A stretch of DNA of 64,000 nucleotides from Paucisalibacillus algeriensis (GTDB taxonomy: Bacteria > Bacillota > Bacilli > Bacillales > Amphibacillaceae). The DNA lies in the NCBI RefSeq assembly GCF_000577245.1, contig NZ_CBYO010000007.1:124001-188000 (forward strand). The letters run 5' to 3'. Shown one piece after another: positions 16,860 through 23,406 of the stretch. The translations under genes and the position numbers were made by a program. Below the pieces are notes generated by a model, which saw nothing but the letters and a program-made list of their open reading frames with translations, did no database searches and was not told the origin of the DNA. Numbering within the stretch: the first letter of the stretch is position 1; each line of letters opens with the position of its first letter.

Positions 16860-17617
16860 TTCACCATAACCAATATTAAGAATGCAAACGAACGTACTAT
16901 TCTCTTCAAGCGAAATGGTTGTTTCAGCAGTCTATAAAGCCACTCAAGGTTTAATTTAATCCATTTATCTGGTGCCCGCTTCACCTCACCAGCAATCACA
17001 TCAAAGCTTCCTCCAACCCCCATAAATAATCCCTTCGAAAATTGTCCATATGTAGAAGTAATCCATTCATCTTGTTTCGGTGATCCCATTGCTACAAATA
17101 CAATATCGGGTGTCGACTCGGAGATCTGCTTCACAATCATCTTATCATCTTTAAAATAACCATGATGAAAACCAGCAATTTGAATATTAGGATAGGATTT
17201 ATTAATTTCTCTTATAAACTTTGAACTTGTTTTTTCTGTTGCACCAAGAAAATAACAGGAAAGGTTTTGTTCATTAGCAAATTCAAGTAAATCTAGCATT
17301 AATTCAAACCCTGGAATTCGTTCTTGAATAGGTAGCTTCAAGTATTTTGCAGCCATAACAATTCCTGCTCCATCTGGTACGACAATGTCAGCTGATTGAA
17401 CAATCTGTTTATATCCCGGTATATCCCTAGTATTCATTACAATTTCGGGATTTGCAGTTACAATAAAGCATTTGGACCTACTCATTAATACAGGAAACAA
17501 ACATTCTGTTAACAACTCCTGCTTTGATAAACTAGTAAAGTTAATATTCATAATGGTAACTGGCTTACTATTACCAATAATTGGATCTACTCTAGCCTGT
17601 TTCAAATTTACTGACAT
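16850..17617 (-). CDS. tagA: N-acetylmannosaminyltransferase (WecG/TagA family)
   Basis: A 255-residue GT26 glycosyltransferase that adds ManNAc from UDP-ManNAc to GlcNAc-PP-undecaprenol, completing the teichoic acid linkage disaccharide. Family marks are FIVTANPEIVMNTR near residue 45, VVPDGAGIVMAAK near 77, YFLGATE near 115, IVFVAMGSPKQDEWI near 160 and FMGVGGSFDVIAGEVKRAP near 190, where the Asp and Gly residues form the active site. The C-terminal Arg/Lys-rich helix fits membrane binding. The ATG at 17617 has GAAAGG 9 bases upstream. A TTG at 17626 lies between the two and is unlikely. Confidence 0.93.
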   Translation of the reverse strand: MSVNLKQARVDPIIGNSKPVTIMNINFTSLSKQELLTECLFPVLMSRSKCFIVTANPEIVMNTRDIPGYKQIVQSADIVVPDGAGIVMAAKYLKLPIQERIPGFELMLDLLEFANEQNLSCYFLGATEKTSSKFIREINKSYPNIQIAGFHHGYFKDDKMIVKQISESTPDIVFVAMGSPKQDEWITSTYGQFSKGLFMGVGGSFDVIAGEVKRAPDKWIKLNLEWLYRLLKQPFRLKRIVRSFAFLILVMVKKE

Positions 17618-17778
17618 AACAAACAACCTTTCATTGGTAAGTTTATTTAATCGCTCTGTCAGATTCTTAGAATGCTATTATTAAAATATATACAACTAAA
17701 AAGAGTTAATATTCAGATATAAAATCTCATACATGGACAAAGTCACTTTACAATTGTTGGCAGTAATGGTCCCATTAT

Positions 17779-18573
17779 TTACTTAGCAAAAATTCCATAA
17801 CTTAAAGCTTCTTCCTTATATTTCTCTTTTTCTACCTTTGTCATCGTTTTATAGGTCGTGATAAATGCTTCGTATTGGGGTAATATTTCACTGGTTGGTC
17901 CATATGCTTTTACCCTACCAAATTCTAACCATAGAATTTTGTCAGCAAATTTTTTCATATCCTTGATAGAATGACTAACAAAAATAATAGTCTTCCCTTT
18001 TTCTTTAAACATGTTCATCTTCTGAAAAGCCTTTGCAGAAAATGCCTTATCTCCAACTGACAATGCTTCATCAATGATGATAATGTCTGGATCGATGGTA
18101 ACAGAGATTGCAAAACCCAATCGTGATTTCATTCCACTGGAGTACGATTTGACTGGCTGATCAATAAACTTCCCAATTTCAGCAAATTCAATAATTTCGG
18201 GTTCTAAGTCCTGTATTTCTTTCTTAGAAAATCCAAGCATGAGACACTTCAGTTCAATATTCTCTCGACCTGTTAAGTTACCTTTTAATCCGGATGAAAT
18301 AGCGATTAACGATACTTCCCCTTTCACTTCAACAGTGCCTGAAGTCTCAGGAAGAATTCCAGCAATAACATTGGATAATGTTGACTTCCCTGCTCCATTA
18401 ATTCCTACAAAACCAACAACTTCTCCTTCATATGCCTCAAAATTAACATCCTGTAATGCATAAAAATCCTCTCCGTAGCTCTTAGGGAGGAAAATATCCT
18501 TTAACTTTTCCGAAGTTCCTTCATATAGTTTGTGCTTCTTGGTTACATGTTTAACCGAAATAGTTTTCTCCAT
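17779..18573 (-). CDS. tagH: Teichoic acid export ATPase TagH, short form
   Basis: A 264-residue ABC ATPase that powers export of lipid-linked teichoic acid. It shows Walker A GINGAGKST, signature [10 protein letters not shown], Walker [14 protein letters not shown] and FVSHS, typical of polysaccharide exporters. It ends soon after the ATPase domain, unlike the long TagH at 40184-41806, which has a membrane helix and extracellular region. The ATG at 18573 follows GAAGGG. The in-frame TTG 6 bases earlier is too close to that site. It follows tagG by 19 bases. Confidence 0.92.
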   Translation of the reverse strand: MEKTISVKHVTKKHKLYEGTSEKLKDIFLPKSYGEDFYALQDVNFEAYEGEVVGFVGINGAGKSTLSNVIAGILPETSGTVEVKGEVSLIAISSGLKGNLTGRENIELKCLMLGFSKKEIQDLEPEIIEFAEIGKFIDQPVKSYSSGMKSRLGFAISVTIDPDIIIIDEALSVGDKAFSAKAFQKMNMFKEKGKTIIFVSHSIKDMKKFADKILWLEFGRVKAYGPTSEILPQYEAFITTYKTMTKVEKEKYKEEALSYGIFAK

Positions 18574-18592
18574 ATACAACCCTTCTATCCTC

Positions 18593-19399
18593 TTAAATAA
18601 AATCTATAAATCTTCGTCTAAACGTCGTATGCAGCTTAGCCCCTACTACTAAAAGTAGTAGTGTAATTCCCCAAAAGTATAGGGAGTATCCTAAGTTTTC
18701 TAAGATATACCATTCCTTACCTAACAATGCTGCTCGATACCCTTCCACAAGATAATACAGTGGATTCAATTTCATCACACGTTGAATCCAGTCAGGCAAT
18801 GAAAATGTAACCCATAAAATTGGGGTCATATATAAAAGCATGCGTAATAATGCCTGAAGTAGCATCTGCAAATCACGAATAAACGTGTTTAATGTGGAAG
18901 TGATTAAGGATAAAGAAAAAATAAAAAGATAGGTTGCAAAGATAAATACAGGTAATTGCAGGTAATAGATTGTTACTGGATAACCGGTGAAGTTCAATAT
19001 TATTATCGTGATTATGATTAAGCCGATATGGGAATAAAACTTAGAAAAAATAACAATATTAGGAATTAAGCTCATTGGAAAGTTCATTTTCGATAACATC
19101 TGCACACGTTGATAAATCGACTTTGAGCTTTCGATAATCGATGGGTTAAAGAAGAACCAGATAATAATCCCCGATAACATCCATTGAAAGAAAGGATCTC
19201 CATCTACTTCCTCACCCTCTCTAATACCATAGCCAAAGATAAACCAATAGATAGCTATTTGAATAGCCGGATTTATGACCTCCCATGCCAATCCTAAGTA
19301 TGTCATTTTATTGTTACTTTTAATTTCATACCAAGAAAGTCTTCTCAATAAATAAAAATATTGTATTTGTTCTGCTAGCACCTTAAATACTGCCTTCAT
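18593..19399 (-). CDS. tagG: Teichoic acid export permease TagG
   Basis: A 268-residue ABC-2-type permease with six hydrophobic segments that forms the membrane channel with TagH. Typical marks are the N-terminal amphipathic RRLSWYEIKSNNKMTYLGL, NPAIQIAIYWFIFGYG, GIIIWFFFNPSI and the C-terminal LNPLYYLVEGYRAALLG. It is divergent from tagD and followed by tagH. A closely similar permease (41821-42624) lies in the second locus. Confidence 0.92.
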   Translation of the reverse strand: MKAVFKVLAEQIQYFYLLRRLSWYEIKSNNKMTYLGLAWEVINPAIQIAIYWFIFGYGIREGEEVDGDPFFQWMLSGIIIWFFFNPSIIESSKSIYQRVQMLSKMNFPMSLIPNIVIFSKFYSHIGLIIITIIILNFTGYPVTIYYLQLPVFIFATYLFIFSLSLITSTLNTFIRDLQMLLQALLRMLLYMTPILWVTFSLPDWIQRVMKLNPLYYLVEGYRAALLGKEWYILENLGYSLYFWGITLLLLVVGAKLHTTFRRRFIDFI

Positions 19400-19567
19400 A
19401 TGCGAATCCCTTCCAAAATGTATATAAGATCTTTTATTACCTATCTTAACTCAATATTATAACAATTGTAAATTTATTGTTAATATTTTGTAAAGTTATG
19501 ATATGATTAAGACAAAATATTTACCTTCACCCGGAGTAGCGAAATGGAGAATTGGGGGAAATGACTA
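19400..19567. promoter_or_regulatory. Divergent promoter region tagGH / tagD-tagB
   Basis: A 168-base AT-rich spacer between divergent teichoic acid operons, which must hold both promoters. TATGAT near 19499-19504 may be a -10 box for tagD, but a well-spaced -35 box is not clear. The tagD ribosome site is the GGGGGAAATG run just before its start. Confidence 0.45.
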
Positions 19568-19966
19568 ATGAAAAAAGTTATTACGTACGGTACGTTTGAC
19601 TTAATTCATAATGGCCATATCAACTTATTAAAACGTGCCAAGGAACTAGGCGATTATCTAATCGTGGGCGTTTCCACTGACGAGTTCAATGAAATTAAAA
19701 ATAAATTATCCTATCATAGCTACGAAAATAGAAAAGTCATCTTGGAAGCCATTCGTTATGTAGATGAGGTAATACCAGAAAGCAATTGGGAACAAAAGGT
19801 TGATGATGTGATGAATCATAACATTGATTTATTTGTAATGGGGGATGATTGGAAGGGTAAGTTTGACTTTTTAAAAGAATACTGTGAGGTTATCTATTTG
19901 CCTAGAACAGTTGATATCTCAACGACCAAAATTAAGATAGACTTACAACAGGTGAAAAATGGTTAG
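19568..19966 (+). CDS. tagD: Glycerol-3-phosphate cytidylyltransferase
   Basis: A 132-residue enzyme making CDP-glycerol from CTP and sn-glycerol 3-phosphate. The cytidylyltransferase signature TYGTFDLIHNGHINLLKRA carries the HxGH motif at residues 14-17. Downstream are VGVSTDEFNEIKNK, RYVDEVIPE and the RTVDISTTKIK segment with the RTxxISTT motif. Its length matches the TagD family (about 130 residues). It overlaps the start of the following tagB-like gene by 8 bases. A second copy lies at 58399-58821. Confidence 0.95.
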   Translation: MKKVITYGTFDLIHNGHINLLKRAKELGDYLIVGVSTDEFNEIKNKLSYHSYENRKVILEAIRYVDEVIPESNWEQKVDDVMNHNIDLFVMGDDWKGKFDFLKEYCEVIYLPRTVDISTTKIKIDLQQVKNG

Positions 19967-21137
19967 AGAAATTTTAATAACGTTCTACCTTTTCGTATTC
20001 CATATGCTCTTTACGATGGCAAAATTTTTTCCAATCCAAAAGAAAACCGTTTGCGTTGCTTCTTTTGGAGATAATATTTTTTATACTACGAGAGCCTTAA
20101 GGAAACTTTCTGAAGAAAAAATTGTCATTTTAAAAGGAAGATCCTGTAAGTACCCATTCAATAATTCAACTGGTATTGTTATTTCATTTACCCTTCATCA
20201 CCCGATTTCCTATTTACGTTCCATTTATCATCTCGCAACAGCAACAACTGTATTGGTAGATAATTATTATGGTTTTTTGGCCGTTACAAACTTTAAAGAG
20301 GAAACTACATGCATTCAGCTTTGGCATGCAAATGGGGCTATAAAGTATTTTGGATTACAGGATCCTTCAACTGAAAAGCGAGGAATTAAAGCAAAAAAAC
20401 GTTTTATGAGGGTTTACAGTCGTTTTAATTATATAATTGTTGGCTCCGAAAGAATGGCTTCTATATTTCGTAAAAGCTTCGAAATACCCGATGAGACAAT
20501 TCTTCGTATTGGTATTCCGAGAACGGACATTTTTTATGACCCTTATGAAAAACTAGTAATACAACAACAATTACGTAAAATCCAATCAGTTAATGGAAAA
20601 AAAGTTATTCTCTATGCACCAACTTTTCGAGATCATGAGTTAGAGAACTATAATATTCAGTTGGACTTATCATTATTGGAGGAGCATTTATCTTCCGAGT
20701 ATGTACTTTGGCTAAAAGTCCATCCAGCAGTATCTTATAATCTAGCAGAGTTCCATTCTGACTTTGTTATTGATGTATCTGATTACCACGACGTGAACCA
20801 TTTACTCTTTAATACCGATATTCTAATAACCGATTATTCATCGATACCATTTGAATATGCCCTTTTAGGGAAACCCATCTTATTTTTTGCTTATGATTTA
20901 GTTGAATACCGATCAATTCGCGGTCTAATGAATGATTATGAAATATCTATGCCAGGACCTATTATCCAAACAAACGAAGAAATTATTGCTGCCATAAAAG
21001 AAAACAAATTTAGTAGAAGCATAATAAAATCCTTCGCAAACGATTGGAATGAATATTCAAAGGGTAATTCAAGTATGAACTTGGCAAAGTTTATAACCCA
21101 AACTGATAAGCAGACGGATGCTATAAAAATTAGTTAA
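19959..21137 (+). CDS. tagB: TagB-like CDP-glycerol glycerophosphotransferase (teichoic acid primase)
   Basis: A 392-residue glycerophosphotransferase-family protein, expected to add the first glycerol phosphate to the linkage disaccharide. It has a hydrophobic N-terminus (residues 5-25), then IQLWHANGAIKYFGLQ near 115 (the conserved WHxxGA), VGSERMAS, RIGIPRTDIFY, VILYAPTFRDHE near 208, LWLKVHPAV, and DILITDYSSIPFEYALLGKP near 288. The single-domain length fits TagB better than the longer TagF. It is translationally coupled to tagD. A polymerase role cannot be ruled out. Confidence 0.88.
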   Translation: MVREILITFYLFVFHMLFTMAKFFPIQKKTVCVASFGDNIFYTTRALRKLSEEKIVILKGRSCKYPFNNSTGIVISFTLHHPISYLRSIYHLATATTVLVDNYYGFLAVTNFKEETTCIQLWHANGAIKYFGLQDPSTEKRGIKAKKRFMRVYSRFNYIIVGSERMASIFRKSFEIPDETILRIGIPRTDIFYDPYEKLVIQQQLRKIQSVNGKKVILYAPTFRDHELENYNIQLDLSLLEEHLSSEYVLWLKVHPAVSYNLAEFHSDFVIDVSDYHDVNHLLFNTDILITDYSSIPFEYALLGKPILFFAYDLVEYRSIRGLMNDYEISMPGPIIQTNEEIIAAIKENKFSRSIIKSFANDWNEYSKGNSSMNLAKFITQTDKQTDAIKIS

Positions 21138-21192
21138 TAGAATAGCGGATAAAAAATGTACTAACATATTTGCTACCTTTTAATAATATTAG

Positions 21193-21220
21193 AAACCACT
21201 GATAAAAATTTCAGTGGTTT
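21193..21220 (+). terminator. Terminator of the tagD-tagB operon
   Basis: Perfect 10-base stem AAACCACTGA / TCAGTGGTTT with an 8-base loop; the stem's 3' end and following TTTTAT provide the T-tract. Confidence 0.85.
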
Positions 21221-21304
21221 TATGAATTACCAAAAAGTATTTCATTGTAATAAATTTTTTCCCCTTTTGAATGATAGTCTCTCATCAATCTATAGGAACT
21301 ACTC

Positions 21305-21439
21305 TTACTTCATCCTCTCGGGCAACGCATGAATCGACTCAATCAACGTATTGAGTTTTCCTTCGATCCGGTGTAATAAATAAAATGTCACCGCAATAGG
21401 AAAGCCCACCTCTGTAATGATTGATATCCAATTTTCCAA
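21305..21439 (-). CDS. yvrJ: YvrJ family small protein
   Basis: A 44-residue protein that starts with TTG at 21439, behind the strong ribosome site AAAGGAGGAGGTGA. The sequence begins MENWISIITEVGFPIAVTFY, then LLHRIEGKLNTLIESIHALPERMK. One hydrophobic helix (residues 5-22) is followed by an amphipathic tail, which is the YvrJ family pattern. It is the third gene of a three-gene cassette with DUF1659 and DUF2922. Its function is unknown; a small membrane-bound partner of its neighbours is possible. Confidence 0.85.
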   Translation of the reverse strand: MENWISIITEVGFPIAVTFYLLHRIEGKLNTLIESIHALPERMK

Positions 21440-21468
21440 GTTTATTCACCTCCTCCTTTAAGAAAAAA

Positions 21469-21505
21469 GGAAGCTACTTAGGGGAAACTCCCCGAAGCAA
21501 CTTCC
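21469..21505 (-). terminator. Terminator-like hairpin between DUF2922 and yvrJ genes
   Basis: On the minus strand GGAAG, then GCTT and GGGGA, pair with TCCCC, AAG and CTTCC around a GTT loop, with minor mismatches. Six T residues follow. The yvrJ ribosome site comes immediately after, so yvrJ is probably expressed by read-through at a lower level (inference). Confidence 0.75.
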
Positions 21506-21516
21506 TCCCTCCAGCA

Positions 21517-21732
21517 TTAAACTAATTCAATATCTTCAACATTACGTTCCACAACGCGAGCGCTTTTCTTAGCGACTAAATTACCGCCATTAGATGTAAA
21601 AGCATTTTCTGCAATAATCGTATCCATCGCTGCAGTTACAGTGACAGGGTCAACCGGTTCAATTGGTTGCTCCAATGAATAAGTAACGATTTTGCCATCA
21701 GCATTTTCAAACTTTAATTCTAAGGTTTTCAT
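21517..21732 (-). CDS. DUF2922 domain protein
   Basis: A 71-residue protein with no signal or membrane segment, matching the DUF2922 family (start MKTLELKFENADGKIVTYSL, then a PVDPVTVTAAMDTII segment). The beta-strand-rich first half and helical middle recall its DUF1659 neighbour: a short antiparallel hairpin followed by an ALxTII-type helix. It is preceded by a good GGAGGTC ribosome site and lies 36 bases after DUF1659. Function is not known. Confidence 0.88.
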   Translation of the reverse strand: MKTLELKFENADGKIVTYSLEQPIEPVDPVTVTAAMDTIIAENAFTSNGGNLVAKKSARVVERNVEDIELV

Positions 21733-21768
21733 GAATGGACCTCCTTTCCCCTAAATTTTTATGAAACC

Positions 21769-21996
21769 TTACTCTCCTGAACGAATGTCAGAACTGTCTT
21801 TACGCTCAATATTGAATAATGGGCGATCTTGCAATCCCGCAAAAGCGTTTGCGATTGCATACAGTTGATCTGCAGTTGCATCTGTCTTCACGTTATTAAA
21901 GCTTTTCGCTTTATATACTGGATCACCAGAAACCGGATCGTTGCCATCGTGAAGCACAAGACGCAGCTGAGAATTTTTCATATCTGCTACTGCCAT
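21769..21996 (-). CDS. DUF1659 domain protein
   Basis: A 75-residue cytoplasmic protein of the DUF1659 family (MAVADMKNSQLRLVLHDGND, then a GDPVYKAKSFNNVKTDATAD stretch and a C-terminal helix). The ATG at 21996 sits 6 bases after AAGGAGGTG. The in-frame GTG at 22005 is part of that ribosome site. It is the first gene of the DUF1659, DUF2922, yvrJ cassette. The function is unknown. Confidence 0.88.
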   Translation of the reverse strand: MAVADMKNSQLRLVLHDGNDPVSGDPVYKAKSFNNVKTDATADQLYAIANAFAGLQDRPLFNIERKDSSDIRSGE

Positions 21997-22153
21997 GGTT
22001 AGCACCTCCTTTCACACTTATAATCGGTGGAAGGCTGAAGAAGGTGGCAAAAGAAATTTATATAACTAGTTACACTTTGGTGAGGAATAATCGATTATAT
22101 AGATAGAAGGTGAAAAGTTCCGTGAATATTTCTTACCTTATTGAAGACGGCAT

Positions 22154-22191
22154 AAAAAAGCCTTCTAGAAATTTAAACATTTCTAAAAGGC
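22154..22191 (-). terminator. Terminator downstream of the Pro-rich repeat protein
   Basis: On the minus strand GCCTTTTAGAAAT pairs with ATTTCTAGAAGGC (one mismatch) around a 6-base loop, followed by TTTTTT. It is a strong intrinsic terminator 35 bases after the gene's stop. Confidence 0.9.
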
Positions 22192-22226
22192 AATATTATT
22201 ATTACTTATAAATTCTATAGTGGGTA

Positions 22227-22922
22227 TTACCCTAAAGCATCACTAGGATCATAATTTCCAGGGCCACCTTCTGGGGAGTCACCTGGATTCGGTGTTGGGT
22301 CTGGTGTCGGTTCTGGTTCCGGTTCTGGTTCTGGTTCTGGTTCTGGTTTCGGATCTGGCTTTGGCTTCGAATCTGGCTTTGGCTTCGAATCTGGATCTGG
22401 CTTCGGATCTGGCTTCGGATCTGGCTTTGGTTTCGAATCTGGCTTTGGTTTCGAATCATCCTTTGTGTTTCCTGAAGATGACGATGTTTTACCATCTTCC
22501 TTTCCAGTCTCTTGTTTAGGAGATGATGAATTAATTGGTGTTTCCTTTTGCTCCGTATCAACAATAACTGGGGAGCTTGAATTAGTTGATTCCTGACTAT
22601 TTGATATTTGCGGGTCTATTTTAGGCTCTTCTTCTTCTTCGTTTTCTACCAAATTCATTTGTTCATCATTATTTTGTTCGGCATCTATACTGTCTTGTTT
22701 CTCTATACTTTTTTCTAGCATTTCTTCATTATCTACTATATCGCCCTTTTGGTCATTATTATTCTCAGGATCTTCATCAATAGTTTCAGATGGCATATTT
22801 CCTACAACAGTTTTAACGGGTTGATCCGCTAAACTTTTGATAATCCAAAACCCTCCACCAAGTAACGGAATTGCTAATAAAATCGATGCAAGAATCCCCA
22901 CTGCTTCTTTATTAATCTTCAA
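22227..22922 (-). CDS. Membrane-anchored Pro/Lys/Asp/Glu-repeat protein
   Basis: A 231-residue protein of unknown function. Residues 9-30 form a hydrophobic anchor. Residues 40-140 are Glu/Asn/Ser-rich and probably disordered. Residues 150-215 are a low-complexity tract of DSKPKPD and PKPEPEP units, and the C-terminus is GGPGNYDPSDALG. No LPXTG sorting signal is present. The start is TTG at 22922 behind AGGGGGG. Such tracts usually act as rigid spacers through the cell wall (known for other proteins; inferred here). The repeats also open long frames on the other reading phases, which are artefacts. Confidence 0.7.
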   Translation of the reverse strand: MKINKEAVGILASILLAIPLLGGGFWIIKSLADQPVKTVVGNMPSETIDEDPENNNDQKGDIVDNEEMLEKSIEKQDSIDAEQNNDEQMNLVENEEEEEPKIDPQISNSQESTNSSSPVIVDTEQKETPINSSSPKQETGKEDGKTSSSSGNTKDDSKPKPDSKPKPDPKPDPKPDPDSKPKPDSKPKPDPKPEPEPEPEPEPEPTPDPTPNPGDSPEGGPGNYDPSDALG

Positions 22923-23406
22923 GTTATCCCCCCTAGTTTCTAAGTTTTATGTATGAATATAAGTAATTCTATTTAACTATAGTATAAAATTACTATTATT
23001 TGAACCATATTACTATCAGACTTAATTTCTGTATAAAGAAAGCTAAGATATACTGGAAATAAGTTCTTCATACCCAATAATGCCTCAAAAGTATTCTAAC
23101 TTTCACTAGTTTTGCAACATATACCCGATAGATAAAATTGCCTTCTAAATAGGAATTGCAAACTCCTGACAAGTAAAAATCTAGCTTCCCCTACTAATTT
23201 ACCATATAAATAACATACTGTCCTTGAAGATTTTATAATATGACAGCTTAATGGATAACTGGAAACAGGACTAATGTATATTCTCATGCAATTGAATTGT
23301 CCCCAGTATTATCAATACTTTGTAACATTACAGCACTAAGACATGTTTAGAATGAACCCCCAATAAATTGCTAATCCTATAGGAAAGATATTTTTTAGGG
23401 AGTGGC
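22923..23406. other. 484-base spacer without recognisable gene
   Basis: AT-rich region between divergent genes; it should hold the promoters of the Pro-rich protein and the SpoIID-type protein. A 63-codon minus-strand frame at 23096-23287 lacks a ribosome site and family resemblance. I see no repeats or RNA structure beyond chance. Confidence 0.5.

Noticed and set aside
22290-22450. Short DNA repeats (TCTGGTT / TCTGGCTTTGG units) that could suggest a CRISPR-like or satellite array
   Set aside because: The units are codon repeats of PKPD/PEPE with no spacers and no cas genes nearby.
22232-22564. A second long minus-strand frame and a plus-strand frame inside the Pro-rich repeat gene
   Set aside because: They are by-products of the repetitive codons. 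The chosen frame has a ribosome site, a membrane anchor and a terminator.
23096-23287. 63-codon minus-strand frame
   Set aside because: No ribosome site, unusual composition and no resemblance to known families.
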